The notes under the pieces: generated by a model | Databases searched by the model: none | The model's input: the letters and a program-made list of their open reading frames with translations, nothing else | What the model was told of the DNA's origin: nothing | Program-made: the position numbers and the translations under genes | Source: G963665495 sp963677785 | GTDB lineage: Bacteria > Desulfobacterota > Desulfovibrionia > Desulfovibrionales > Desulfovibrionaceae | Length of the DNA stretch: 64,000 nt | Reading direction: 5' to 3' | Assembly (NCBI GenBank): GCA_963677785.2 | Contig: CAXXDH010000003.1 | Coordinates: 1,922,001-1,986,000, forward strand | In this document: piece after piece, positions 35,818 to 43,202 of the stretch | Numbering within the stretch: the stretch's first letter is position 1 | Layout: each line of letters begins with the position of its first letter

Positions 35818-36795
35818 TTACGCGGCAAAGGCTTTGTTCAATTCCTCCGGCGACCCTACACCCGAGGCGAGCAGAACGACCAGCTTGATACGCGCTTTGA
35901 GCGGCGCGTAGTCGTGCCCCAGGATAACTCCGCGGGAAGCCAGATCGTTGACGCCGCCGGAAAAGTCGTACACCGGATGTACCCGCCCCTGTCCGCAGGT
36001 GGAGGTGATGACCAGTGGTAAGTTTTTGTCCAGCGCATACTGTACGGATTCCATCCAGGCCGGGGGAATATGGCCGCGTCCGAGCCCTTCCAGGATGATT
36101 CCCCGTGCGCCGTTGTCGGCCAGCAGTTTCACTTCGATGCCGTCGCCGCCCAGGCAGGCTTTCACGATATCCACCCGGGGCAATTCGCGCTGCAGGCGAT
36201 AGGTTTCACGGCTGGCGGGGCGCCGCTGTATCCAGCATGTCCCTTTGTCCACAAATCCCAGGTGGCCGTATCCCGGTGAGGTAAAGGCGTCTATGTTGAA
36301 GGCATGCATTTTGTGCACGGTCCTGGCGTCGTAGACCCCTTCGTTGAAGACCACGAGCACGCCCAGTCCGCGGCTTGCGGGGCAGAAGGCGGTCACTATG
36401 GCATCGCGGATGTTGGTGAAGGCGTCCGTGCCTTCTTCGCAGGGCGTACGTTGCGCGCCGGTGAATACCACGGGCTTGTCCCCGTCGTAGAGCAGATCCA
36501 TGAAATAGGAAGACTCCTCCAGAGTGTCCGTACCGTGGGTGACGACCACGCCGCGGACTTCCGGATCTTCCGTGTAAATGGCTATTTTTTCGTAGAGTTG
36601 CAGCAGGTTGTCAAAACTGATGGCATTGCTGGGCACCTGGAAAACAGACTCCACTTCAACAGGAATTTGCAATTGCAGCCGTTCCAGGTCGATGAGTTTT
36701 TCTCCGGGGAGCGCTCCTGAGGCGTACAGGCCGGTTTCGGGATTCTGAACACTGGCGATGGTGCCGCCAGTTGTGAGTACGACTACTTTATCCAT
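35818..36795 (-). CDS. L-asparaginase family amidohydrolase
   Basis: 325 aa. Both nucleophile threonine regions are present: VVLTTGGTIAS at the N-terminus and VVVTHGTDTLEESSYFMDLL with the Thr-Asp pair, and ITSTCGQGRV near the C-terminus. It hydrolyses asparagine (possibly glutamine) to the acid and ammonia. ATG 36795 has GGAGGA seven bases upstream; the frame opens further upstream but without one. There is no signal peptide, so it acts in the cytoplasm, on substrate brought in by the TRAP system. It sits between dctM and larA in the operon. Confidence 0.95.
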   Translation of the reverse strand: MDKVVVLTTGGTIASVQNPETGLYASGALPGEKLIDLERLQLQIPVEVESVFQVPSNAISFDNLLQLYEKIAIYTEDPEVRGVVVTHGTDTLEESSYFMDLLYDGDKPVVFTGAQRTPCEEGTDAFTNIRDAIVTAFCPASRGLGVLVVFNEGVYDARTVHKMHAFNIDAFTSPGYGHLGFVDKGTCWIQRRPASRETYRLQRELPRVDIVKACLGGDGIEVKLLADNGARGIILEGLGRGHIPPAWMESVQYALDKNLPLVITSTCGQGRVHPVYDFSGGVNDLASRGVILGHDYAPLKARIKLVVLLASGVGSPEELNKAFAA

Positions 36796-36820
36796 TAGTA
36801 TTCCTCCGGAATAAGCACGG

Positions 36821-38083
36821 TTAGACGAAAAGAACCAACAGCGAGGGAAAGAAAACAAACAGCAGGAGCATGATCAGGTACACCATGAAGTAGGGGATGA
36901 TATCCTTTACCACCGGTTCGAGCTTTTCTCCGGCGATATTGCACGCAATGAACAGGTTCAGCCCCACAGGCGGCGTGAACTGCCCCACGGCCAGTGCAAT
37001 GATGGTAAACACCCCAAAGTAAATCGGATTGATGTGCACCGCGTTTACAACCCCCATGATGGTGGGCACGAACAGGACCAGGGCGGCGACATTGTCCAGA
37101 AAGGTTCCGATGACCATCAGAATGACGAGCACGAAGAGCATGATGATGGTCGGGCTGTTGGAAAAGCCCATGAGCATGGCGGCCAGGTGCTGCGGCACTT
37201 GTTCCGCAGTGATGATGTAGCCGAAGAGATTGGCGGTACCCATGAGAAACATGATCAGTGCCGCGTTTTCCGCAGTGTTTTTCAAAATGGCGTACAAGGA
37301 CTTCAGCGTCAGGGTTCTGTAGATGAAAAAACCTACCAGAGCGCCGTAAAGGCAGGCGACGCCGGCGGATTCGGTTGCCGTGAACATTCCGGAGTAGATG
37401 CCGCCGAGGATGATCAGGGGCATCAGCAGGGCCAGGCTGCTGTCTTTGACGACTTTTGCGACGTTGCCCTTGGGCAGGCTTTCTTCACGCGCAAAACCTT
37501 TCTTTTTGGCGATGTAATAATTCACCGCAATCAGCGATATGGCGATGAGCAGGCCTGGAATGATGCCGCACAGAAACATGTCTCCAATGGAAACCCCGGC
37601 AATGACGCCGAAGACCACCATGGTCAGGCTGGGCGGAATAATCAGCCCCAGTGCGCCCGAGGCGGCAACCACAGCCGCGGAAAAGGGGCGGCTGTAGCCC
37701 CGCTTGTTCATGGAAGGAATCATGATGGAGCCGATGGCCGCGGTCGTGGCGGGCGCGGAGCCGGAAATGGCGCCGAAAAACGCCGAAGCGCCCGTGGTGA
37801 TATGCGCCAGGCCGCCGGGGAAACGGCCGACCATCACCGATGCCAGGGCCACAAGTTTATCCGAAATTTTAGCTTCCGCCATGATGTTTCCGGCCAGAAG
37901 AAACAAGGGGATGGCCATGAAAGGAAAGCTGTTGACTCCGTTGAAGATTTTTTGCGGGAGAATCAGAAACGGCATGTGGCTGGCAAAATGGATGGCCGTC
38001 AGGGATGCGACGCCCAAAGAAATGGCAATGGGCAGGCCTATGGCGATAAGAATGAAAAAAGCGACAAAAAGGATGGTAACCAT
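36821..38083 (-). CDS. dctM: TRAP transporter large permease (DctM)
   Basis: 420 aa with about 12 hydrophobic segments. Typical motifs: FPFMAIPLFLLAGNIM, ASAFFGAISGSAPATTAAIGS, AASGALGLIIPPSLTMVVFG, and the C-terminal QFTPPVGLNLFIACNIAG. Together with DctQ and DctP it imports a carboxylate using the sodium gradient. GAGG lies eight bases before the ATG. The stop is 25 bases before the asparaginase start, so the genes are co-transcribed. Confidence 0.97.
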   Translation of the reverse strand: MVTILFVAFFILIAIGLPIAISLGVASLTAIHFASHMPFLILPQKIFNGVNSFPFMAIPLFLLAGNIMAEAKISDKLVALASVMVGRFPGGLAHITTGASAFFGAISGSAPATTAAIGSIMIPSMNKRGYSRPFSAAVVAASGALGLIIPPSLTMVVFGVIAGVSIGDMFLCGIIPGLLIAISLIAVNYYIAKKKGFAREESLPKGNVAKVVKDSSLALLMPLIILGGIYSGMFTATESAGVACLYGALVGFFIYRTLTLKSLYAILKNTAENAALIMFLMGTANLFGYIITAEQVPQHLAAMLMGFSNSPTIIMLFVLVILMVIGTFLDNVAALVLFVPTIMGVVNAVHINPIYFGVFTIIALAVGQFTPPVGLNLFIACNIAGEKLEPVVKDIIPYFMVYLIMLLLFVFFPSLLVLFV

Positions 38084-38110
38084 GGTGCGTTCCTCGAAAA
38101 GGTCGGGTGC

Positions 38111-38584
38111 TTAAGATTGCGAATGGTCTTTTGCACGGTCCCGGAGCATGTGCTCAAGAATGTATAAAATCGATATTCCAGCGCACAGTGGAATGGAAAA
38201 CATGATGTATCCGAGAGGGATTCCTGTTGAGGGAGACATTTGCACCATGGAGCGTACGGTAAGCTTCCAGCCGTTGGTCAGCATAACAAAGAAAAAGAAG
38301 AGCATGAAACAGTAGCTTACCTGCCGCATAATCCAGGCTATACGGGGAGGAAGAAGATTTCCGACAAAATCTACGGCTATATGCGTCTTGTTCCGAACCG
38401 CTATGGTGCATCCCAACATGACGACGTAAACCATCGCGTAAATGGACAGCTCCTGCGTCTCCGAAAGCGGATTGTTGAGTACATACCGGTAAAAAACCTG
38501 GATAATGACCAAGAGAGTCATGAAGGCCAGTGCAATGGCGGAAATATTTCGTATGAACTGGTTGAGTTTTTCCAAAAGTTTCAT
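38111..38584 (-). CDS. dctQ: TRAP transporter small permease (DctQ)
   Basis: 157 aa with four hydrophobic segments (IRNISAIALAFMTLLVIIQVF at the N-terminus; LGYIMFSIPLCAGISILYIL near the C-terminus) and the family motif YVLNNPLSETQELSIYAMV. It links the binding protein to DctM in the inner membrane. AGAGG lies before the ATG. It starts 218 bases after dctP, with a strong hairpin between. Confidence 0.95.
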   Translation of the reverse strand: MKLLEKLNQFIRNISAIALAFMTLLVIIQVFYRYVLNNPLSETQELSIYAMVYVVMLGCTIAVRNKTHIAVDFVGNLLPPRIAWIMRQVSYCFMLFFFFVMLTNGWKLTVRSMVQMSPSTGIPLGYIMFSIPLCAGISILYILEHMLRDRAKDHSQS

Positions 38585-38718
38585 AAAGCACCTCTTGTGG
38601 TTGCCTGCAGCAGGGCTGAGTCTGTTTTGGCATTAAAGCCACGTTTTTTGTTTTGCTTTATGGTCTACCATAATTTTCAAACAGGAGCCGCTCTGACAAG
38701 GAGCTGAATCAAACACGT

Positions 38719-38760
38719 TGTCCGCCCGTAGTTACAAGGGGCGGACAGTATCCGCCCCTT
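38719..38760 (-). terminator. GC-rich hairpin between dctP and dctQ
   Basis: AAGGGGCGGA-CAGTA-TCCGCCCCTT (38736-38760) has perfect 10-base arms; TGTCCGCCC (38719-38727) can pair instead with the same centre, so two folds compete. No T-run follows on the minus strand. It probably stabilises dctP mRNA and lowers read-through into dctQM, giving more binding protein than permease. Confidence 0.6.
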
Positions 38761-38802
38761 GCCATGGGGGGTGAGCTTGTCTGAGTAGTACCTGAATACG
38801 AA

Positions 38803-39789
38803 CTAGTGTCCTAACGTGGTCTGGATTTCGTCAATTATCTTCCCGTTCAGCTTCTTTTTGTATTTGTCGATGACGGGCTTGACCAGTTCGCGGAAAGGAG
38901 CTTTGTCCACGTCGAGAATTTCCATGCCGTGATCGCCTACTTCCTTCCACTGCGTTTTTTCCAGGTCCTCAACCATCTGCGTATGCACCGGGCCGAGTTC
39001 CCTGGCTGTTTCAATAATAGCCTTCTGGTAGGCTTCAGGCATGCCGTCCAGCAAGGCTTTGTTCATGATCAGCGGCGAAGAAAGATGGATATGACCCGTA
39101 CGGGATACGTATTTCTGCACTTCGTAGAATTTTTGGGTCAGGATGTGCGCGGGCGGATTTTCCTGGCCGTCAACGGTGCCCAGCTGCAGGGCGGAGTACA
39201 GTTCGCCAAAGGAAATGACCGTGGGACCGGCACCCAGAGCCTTGAACGTATCAACGAACACTTCGCCTTCAGGTACGCGAATCTTCAACCCTTTCAGATC
39301 GTTCGGGGTTTTGATGGGGCGCTTGTTGTTGGTGATGTGGCGCATGCCGTTGTCCCACCAGCCTATGATCACGGCGCCGTGAGGTTCGAGTTCCTTGTTC
39401 AGTTCCTCGCCTACGGCTCCATCGAGTACTTTCCGTACTTCCCAATTGTCATTGAACAAAAACGGTAGATTCAGAATTCCCATATCCGGCACCCAGTTGG
39501 AAAGAACGGTGTCGGAGGTCAGCACCATATCCTGAGTACCGAGCATGCAACCTTCCACTGCTTCCAGCTGTTTTCCCAGCTGGTCGGCAGGGTAAACCTG
39601 GATTTTTACATGGCCGTCCGTTTTTTTGGCTACCTCATCGGCAAACATGGTGCAGATCTTTTGGTAGTGGTGCGTTGGTGCGCCCGTGTGTCCGAGTTTC
39701 AGAACGTAATCATCGTCCGCCTGAACTATTGGGCAGATTCCAAGGGTCAGTACGGCCATCGCCATAAGAATGAGTAATGATTTTCGCAT
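38803..39789 (-). CDS. dctP: TRAP transporter substrate-binding protein (DctP)
   Basis: 328 aa with a signal peptide (SLLILMAMAVLTLGICPIVQA). The mature protein has the DctP fold: LKLGHTGAPTHHYQKICTMF, then LKGLKIRVPEGEVF with the carboxylate-binding Arg, and SFGELYSALQLGTVDGQENP. It captures a carboxylate in the periplasm for the DctQM permease. GGAGG lies six bases before the ATG. First gene of the operon; promoter and operator lie about 100-150 bases upstream. The substrate is not readable; lactate, malate or an amide-containing acid all fit the enzymes in the operon. Confidence 0.97.
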   Translation of the reverse strand: MRKSLLILMAMAVLTLGICPIVQADDDYVLKLGHTGAPTHHYQKICTMFADEVAKKTDGHVKIQVYPADQLGKQLEAVEGCMLGTQDMVLTSDTVLSNWVPDMGILNLPFLFNDNWEVRKVLDGAVGEELNKELEPHGAVIIGWWDNGMRHITNNKRPIKTPNDLKGLKIRVPEGEVFVDTFKALGAGPTVISFGELYSALQLGTVDGQENPPAHILTQKFYEVQKYVSRTGHIHLSSPLIMNKALLDGMPEAYQKAIIETARELGPVHTQMVEDLEKTQWKEVGDHGMEILDVDKAPFRELVKPVIDKYKKKLNGKIIDEIQTTLGH

Positions 39790-39896
39790 GTAAACCTCCC
39801 GATTGGTTGTTGCAACGATGCGGTCAAAGATTTTGGGCCCTGCAAATAAATTCGGAGCAGTTTTTTTTGCAGGCCGACCGTTGTTGTCAGGAATCA

Positions 39897-39925
39897 GATT
39901 TAGAGCCTAATTAATCCGATGTCAA
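39897..39925 (-). promoter_or_regulatory. sigma-70 promoter of the TRAP operon
   Basis: On the minus strand TTGACA (39920-39925), exactly 17 bases, TAAATC (39897-39902). Leader about 100 bases to the dctP start. Confidence 0.7.
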
Positions 39926-39930
39926 TATAT

Positions 39931-39944
39931 ATGTCGGCAGACAT
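39931..39944. promoter_or_regulatory. candidate GntR operator upstream of dctP
   Basis: ATGTC-GGCA-GACAT, perfect 5-base arms, five bases upstream of the -35 box. The position fits activation or looping better than simple steric repression. Confidence 0.5.
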
Positions 39945-40131
39945 CAGATGTTTAATGATTAAATAATAGCAATTATGTAAAAAATAAGCGTTTGTTTTTG
40001 CTAAATTTCAGATTTTTCAGAGATTATGTGCAAGAGAAGAAATGACCGGCACGACGTTCTATTCTGGTAAGTGAGGGGCGCATGTCGGCAAAGCAGGGGA
40101 GGGGGCACGGTGCAGCGGGGCAATGGCCAGG
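39945..40131. other. AT-rich intergenic region between the TRAP operon and the chemoreceptor gene
   Basis: Mostly A and T to about 40040, then GC-rich. No coding frame and no second clear promoter seen; it separates two minus-strand units and ends at the chemoreceptor terminator. Confidence 0.5.
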
Positions 40132-40166
40132 AAAAAGCCCCCGGCTTTTCATGCGGCCGGGGGCTT
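40132..40166 (-). terminator. Rho-independent terminator after the chemoreceptor gene
   Basis: On the minus strand AAGCCCCCGGC, short loop, GCCGGGGGCTT then TTTT. 80 bases after the stop of the chemoreceptor. Confidence 0.85.
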
Positions 40167-40245
40167 GCGTTCGTTGTCGCTGCGAAGACAGGCGCTTCGC
40201 CTTTGTCAGTGCCGTACGGCGTATTCTGCGACGTATCCGCAGTCG

Positions 40246-41898
40246 TTAAAAACGCTCGAAATCGTCTTCTCCCATGTCCAGAACCATACGTTGGTTGTCC
40301 TGAACAGCCTTCGGGTTGGGCAGGGCGGCGGATTTTCTGACTTGTTGCGTTTTCAGTTTCCGAGGCTGGCCGTTATTGGAGCCGACCTGGAAGAAGTCCA
40401 TGGTGGACATCAGTTGCGCGGCCTGGCTGGATAGCTCTTCCGACGTTGAGGCCATCTCCTCGGACGCTGAGGAATTTTGCTGTACGACCTGGTCGAGTTG
40501 CTGGAGCGCCTGGTTGATCTGCTCCGCGCCGGTATTTTGTTCGGAGCTGGCAGCGGCGATTTCCTGCACGAGTTCGGCTGTTTTCTGGATGTTCGGCACC
40601 ATCTGGGTGAGCATTTCGCTGGCCTGTTCCGCCACGAGTACGCTTGTTCCGGACAGCTCGCTGATCTCGGCTGCGGCTGCGCCGCTGCGTTCCGCCAGTT
40701 TGCGCACTTCAGCCGCGACCACGGCAAAACCCTTCCCGTGTTCGCCCGCGCGGGCGGACTCGATGGCCGCGTTCAAGGCCAGCAAATTGGTCTGCCGGGC
40801 AATTTCCTCGATGATGGAGGTTTTCTCCGCTATCGCCTTCATGGCGTTGAGGGTACGGGTGAATGCCTCGCCTCCTTCCTCGGCGTCGCGAGCTGCGTCA
40901 AGAGCGATTTTCTGGGTTTGCTGGGCGTTCTCCGCGCTTTGTTTGATGTTTGCGCCCATCTGTTCCATGGCGGAGGATATTTCTTCCACACTGGCGGCCT
41001 GTTGCGTGGATCCCTGTGACAAGCTTTCCGCGGAGGTGGACAATTCCTGGCTGCCCGAGGCCACGTTATGAGACCCCGCCTGCACTTCGTTGACTATTGC
41101 CGAAAGTTTCTCCGCCATTTGCTTCATGTCTGCGTATACGCCGCGTACCTTGTGTTGGGAAAATTCGCAGGTCAGGTCGCCGGTGGCTATCTGCTGCGCG
41201 ACGCCCGCGATGACGCTGGGATCTCGTCCCAGCTGGTTCATGACCGCGCGGATGATGACCCATGCCATAAGTACGCCGAAAAAGAGCATAAGAATCGTAA
41301 GCCCGATGATGAACCCCATGGACCTGGAAGAGATACGCGACGAGGTCTTTTCTTTCTCGTCGGAATATTTGAGGTTAAGTTCCGTGAGCTGGTCGATGAT
41401 GCCGCGCATGGTCTCGAACTTGAGGTTGGCCTCCCCGTTGGTGAGATCCAGAGCCAGGGTACGCCCTTCGGTGGTGTCGCTTTGTCTTGCTTCGACGACT
41501 TTGTTTGAGACCACTTTCCAGTCGGAAAAGGCCGCCTCGAAATGACGGATGAGCGTGCGTTCCTCGTTCGTGTCGGCGATAGCCGCGTAGTTCTTGATGC
41601 GTTTTTGGGCCTGCGCCAGGTTGGTGTTGTAATCCTCGACAAGCTTTTTAAAAGCCTCCGACTTGACATCGGTGAAGATCATCGAGCGTTCGGCGACGAG
41701 TAATTGCTGCAAGTCGCGATCGGCTTCGATCAAATAATCAATACTCGGAAGGAATCGATTGAAAATGTCCTGAAGGGCGCTGTGAATACTGTTGGCGGCG
41801 TAACAGCCCGTACCGCCGACAATCAATAAGGAGAAAAGTAACACGGTGTAGCTGAAGATCAGTCTGGAATTCAATCTGCTCAATTTGCTGCTGCCCAT
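40246..41898 (-). CDS. methyl-accepting chemotaxis protein
   Basis: 550 aa. Transmembrane segment (FSYTVLLFSLLIVGGTGCYA), a four-helix-bundle periplasmic sensor (about 40-190), second transmembrane segment (FIIGLTILMLFFGVLMAWVII), HAMP, and the cytoplasmic signalling domain with the conserved hairpin EIARQTNLLALNAAIESARA and the trigger AVVAAEVRKLAERS. It passes a chemical signal to CheA and CheW. No CheB/R-binding pentapeptide is at the C-terminus. GGAGA lies seven bases before the ATG. Single gene; its ligand is unknown. Confidence 0.97.
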   Translation of the reverse strand: MGSSKLSRLNSRLIFSYTVLLFSLLIVGGTGCYAANSIHSALQDIFNRFLPSIDYLIEADRDLQQLLVAERSMIFTDVKSEAFKKLVEDYNTNLAQAQKRIKNYAAIADTNEERTLIRHFEAAFSDWKVVSNKVVEARQSDTTEGRTLALDLTNGEANLKFETMRGIIDQLTELNLKYSDEKEKTSSRISSRSMGFIIGLTILMLFFGVLMAWVIIRAVMNQLGRDPSVIAGVAQQIATGDLTCEFSQHKVRGVYADMKQMAEKLSAIVNEVQAGSHNVASGSQELSTSAESLSQGSTQQAASVEEISSAMEQMGANIKQSAENAQQTQKIALDAARDAEEGGEAFTRTLNAMKAIAEKTSIIEEIARQTNLLALNAAIESARAGEHGKGFAVVAAEVRKLAERSGAAAAEISELSGTSVLVAEQASEMLTQMVPNIQKTAELVQEIAAASSEQNTGAEQINQALQQLDQVVQQNSSASEEMASTSEELSSQAAQLMSTMDFFQVGSNNGQPRKLKTQQVRKSAALPNPKAVQDNQRMVLDMGEDDFERF

Positions 41899-42103
41899 TA
41901 TCAGTCTCCTGAGGTTGACGCAAAAGGTGCTGGTTTACATTTTGTTTCTACCTGTCCTGGTGAGGAGCCAAAACGCCGGATTGAAAATTTTGCTTCGTGG
42001 TTCCTCTGGCAGGGGGCATGCCGCAAGTCTTGTTGTCGGTCTGGTAGGTTTCGAAGGAGCCATTTGACAGTGGAAGACATCGGCCTACATTAACCACGTA
42101 GCA

Positions 42104-42352
42104 TTACTGGACCGGAAAGCGCAACGGGGTGGCTACAATTTCTGTTGCCTCTCCATGGATTTTGGGGCTGAGGTTCGAACCGGCAGCATGCAGTTTGGAC
42201 TCTCTACCCATTTCAACAAGTTCTTTGGCAGTTTCAGCCTTTTTTTTCAAGGCTAAAATGGTCTGGTTTATTCTCCAAACGTTCCAGTCATATTGCCGAC
42301 TGGCCCACAATACGGAATTCGCGGTGTTTGAAGAGCTGCCAGAGAAAAACAC
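42104..42352 (-). CDS. doubtful small reading frame, 82 codons
   Basis: The frame opens with GTG after an upstream stop and has codon use that looks coding, with a charged helix (ALKKKAETAKELVEMGRES). No usable ribosome site exists (GAGGGG touches the GTG) and no family is recognised. It may be a real small protein or the eroded end of an old gene. The surrounding 41899-42458 has nothing else convincing. Confidence 0.3.
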   Translation of the reverse strand: MFFSGSSSNTANSVLWASRQYDWNVWRINQTILALKKKAETAKELVEMGRESKLHAAGSNLSPKIHGEATEIVATPLRFPVQ

Positions 42353-42378
42353 CCCTCACACAATATGCCAAAAGTATC

Positions 42379-42416
42379 TATAAAATTCTGGTGTATATAA
42401 AATTCTGGCGGTATAA
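42379..42416 (+). promoter_or_regulatory. direct repeats plus -10 box upstream of a small gene
   Basis: TATAAAATTCTGG occurs at 42379-42391 and again at 42396-42408, immediately before TATAAT (42411-42416). A good -35 is not present, so the repeats may be activator sites. Confidence 0.4.
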
Positions 42417-42458
42417 TTAAGACAAATCGAACTGCCAACTGTTCGGGGGGGGGTAGTT

Positions 42459-42704
42459 ATGGACTGGCCGGAATGGACTGCGAAAAATATTTTCAGGATT
42501 CTGGATATCAACAACAGAAAAACGAGTGAATTTGAAGAATTGAGCGAGGATGAATTTGAGCTCATTCTGAATTATATTGAATTGGGTTTGGCGTTGAAAG
42601 GGGAAATTCCTCTCAGATGGTCAGACCCCCAGGAGGATATGGTAAAAGAAAAAGCCACAGCGCTTGCCCTTTTTTGGATTGCCGTGGCCAATGTGCAGGC
42701 ATAA
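42459..42704 (+). CDS. small acidic protein of unknown function, 81 aa
   Basis: Starts MDWPEWTAKNIFRILDINNR, contains an acidic segment (SEFEELSEDEFELILNYIELG) and ends with a hydrophobic patch (ALALFWIAVANVQA). A G-rich ribosome-site-like run lies before the ATG and a -10 box with two direct repeats lies 40 bases upstream; codon use is regular, so it looks real. No family recognised. A bidirectional hairpin follows. Confidence 0.55.
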   Translation: MDWPEWTAKNIFRILDINNRKTSEFEELSEDEFELILNYIELGLALKGEIPLRWSDPQEDMVKEKATALALFWIAVANVQA

Positions 42705-42837
42705 ATCCCACCTTCCCTTCCTTGGCGCTGATGAAGGAATCATGCGCGGGAATTTCGGCAAATCTTGACAATTCCCCGCACGATTTGTATCGTTATTTAT
42801 CAGGTGTGTTTTTTTAATTAAACACATACGTCCTTAG

Positions 42838-42872
42838 AAAAGGCCTGCCGTCCGGGGTGGGCCTTTCCCTTT
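42838..42872. terminator. hairpin after the small acidic protein
   Basis: AAAAGGCC and GGCCTTT enclose a GC-rich loop, followed by CCCTTTT. The 42705-43028 stretch contains this and a second hairpin (TGTGTTT/AAACACA near 42814-42836) but no gene. Confidence 0.55.
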
Positions 42873-42986
42873 TGTACGGGGTTTTTTCTTTCGTTATTCG
42901 TTTTTGTCGCGCCCTTCTCTCCGATCTGATCAAAGCCCGGACGCCAATGTCGTTTTTCTGCATAACTGCCTGGAGCCCTACCACGT

Positions 42987-43014
42987 AAAAAATAAACCCG
43001 CTCGAAAGCGGGCT
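42987..43014 (-). terminator. Rho-independent terminator after tRNA-Ser
   Basis: On the minus strand GCCCGCT-TTCG-AGCGGGT followed by TTATTTTTT; 15 bases after the CCA end. Confidence 0.88.
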
Positions 43015-43028
43015 CAGTACTTGTAATC

Positions 43029-43122
<94 letters not shown>

Positions 43123-43132
43123 AAAGAGAAAT

Positions 43133-43161
43133 TCAATAGCAGCATGGATGGTGAAGGGCAA
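43133..43161 (-). promoter_or_regulatory. promoter of tRNA-Ser
   Basis: On the minus strand TTGCCC, 17 bases, TATTGA, ending about 10 bases before the tRNA. Confidence 0.6.
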
Positions 43162-43202
43162 GCTTTTTTTTGTGTTCTTCCGGTATTTTTTTGAGAGCCC
43201 AA

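Noticed and set aside
42356..42565. 69-codon minus-strand frame over the small acidic gene
   Set aside because: Opposite to a better supported plus-strand gene; Ser/Leu-rich shadow.
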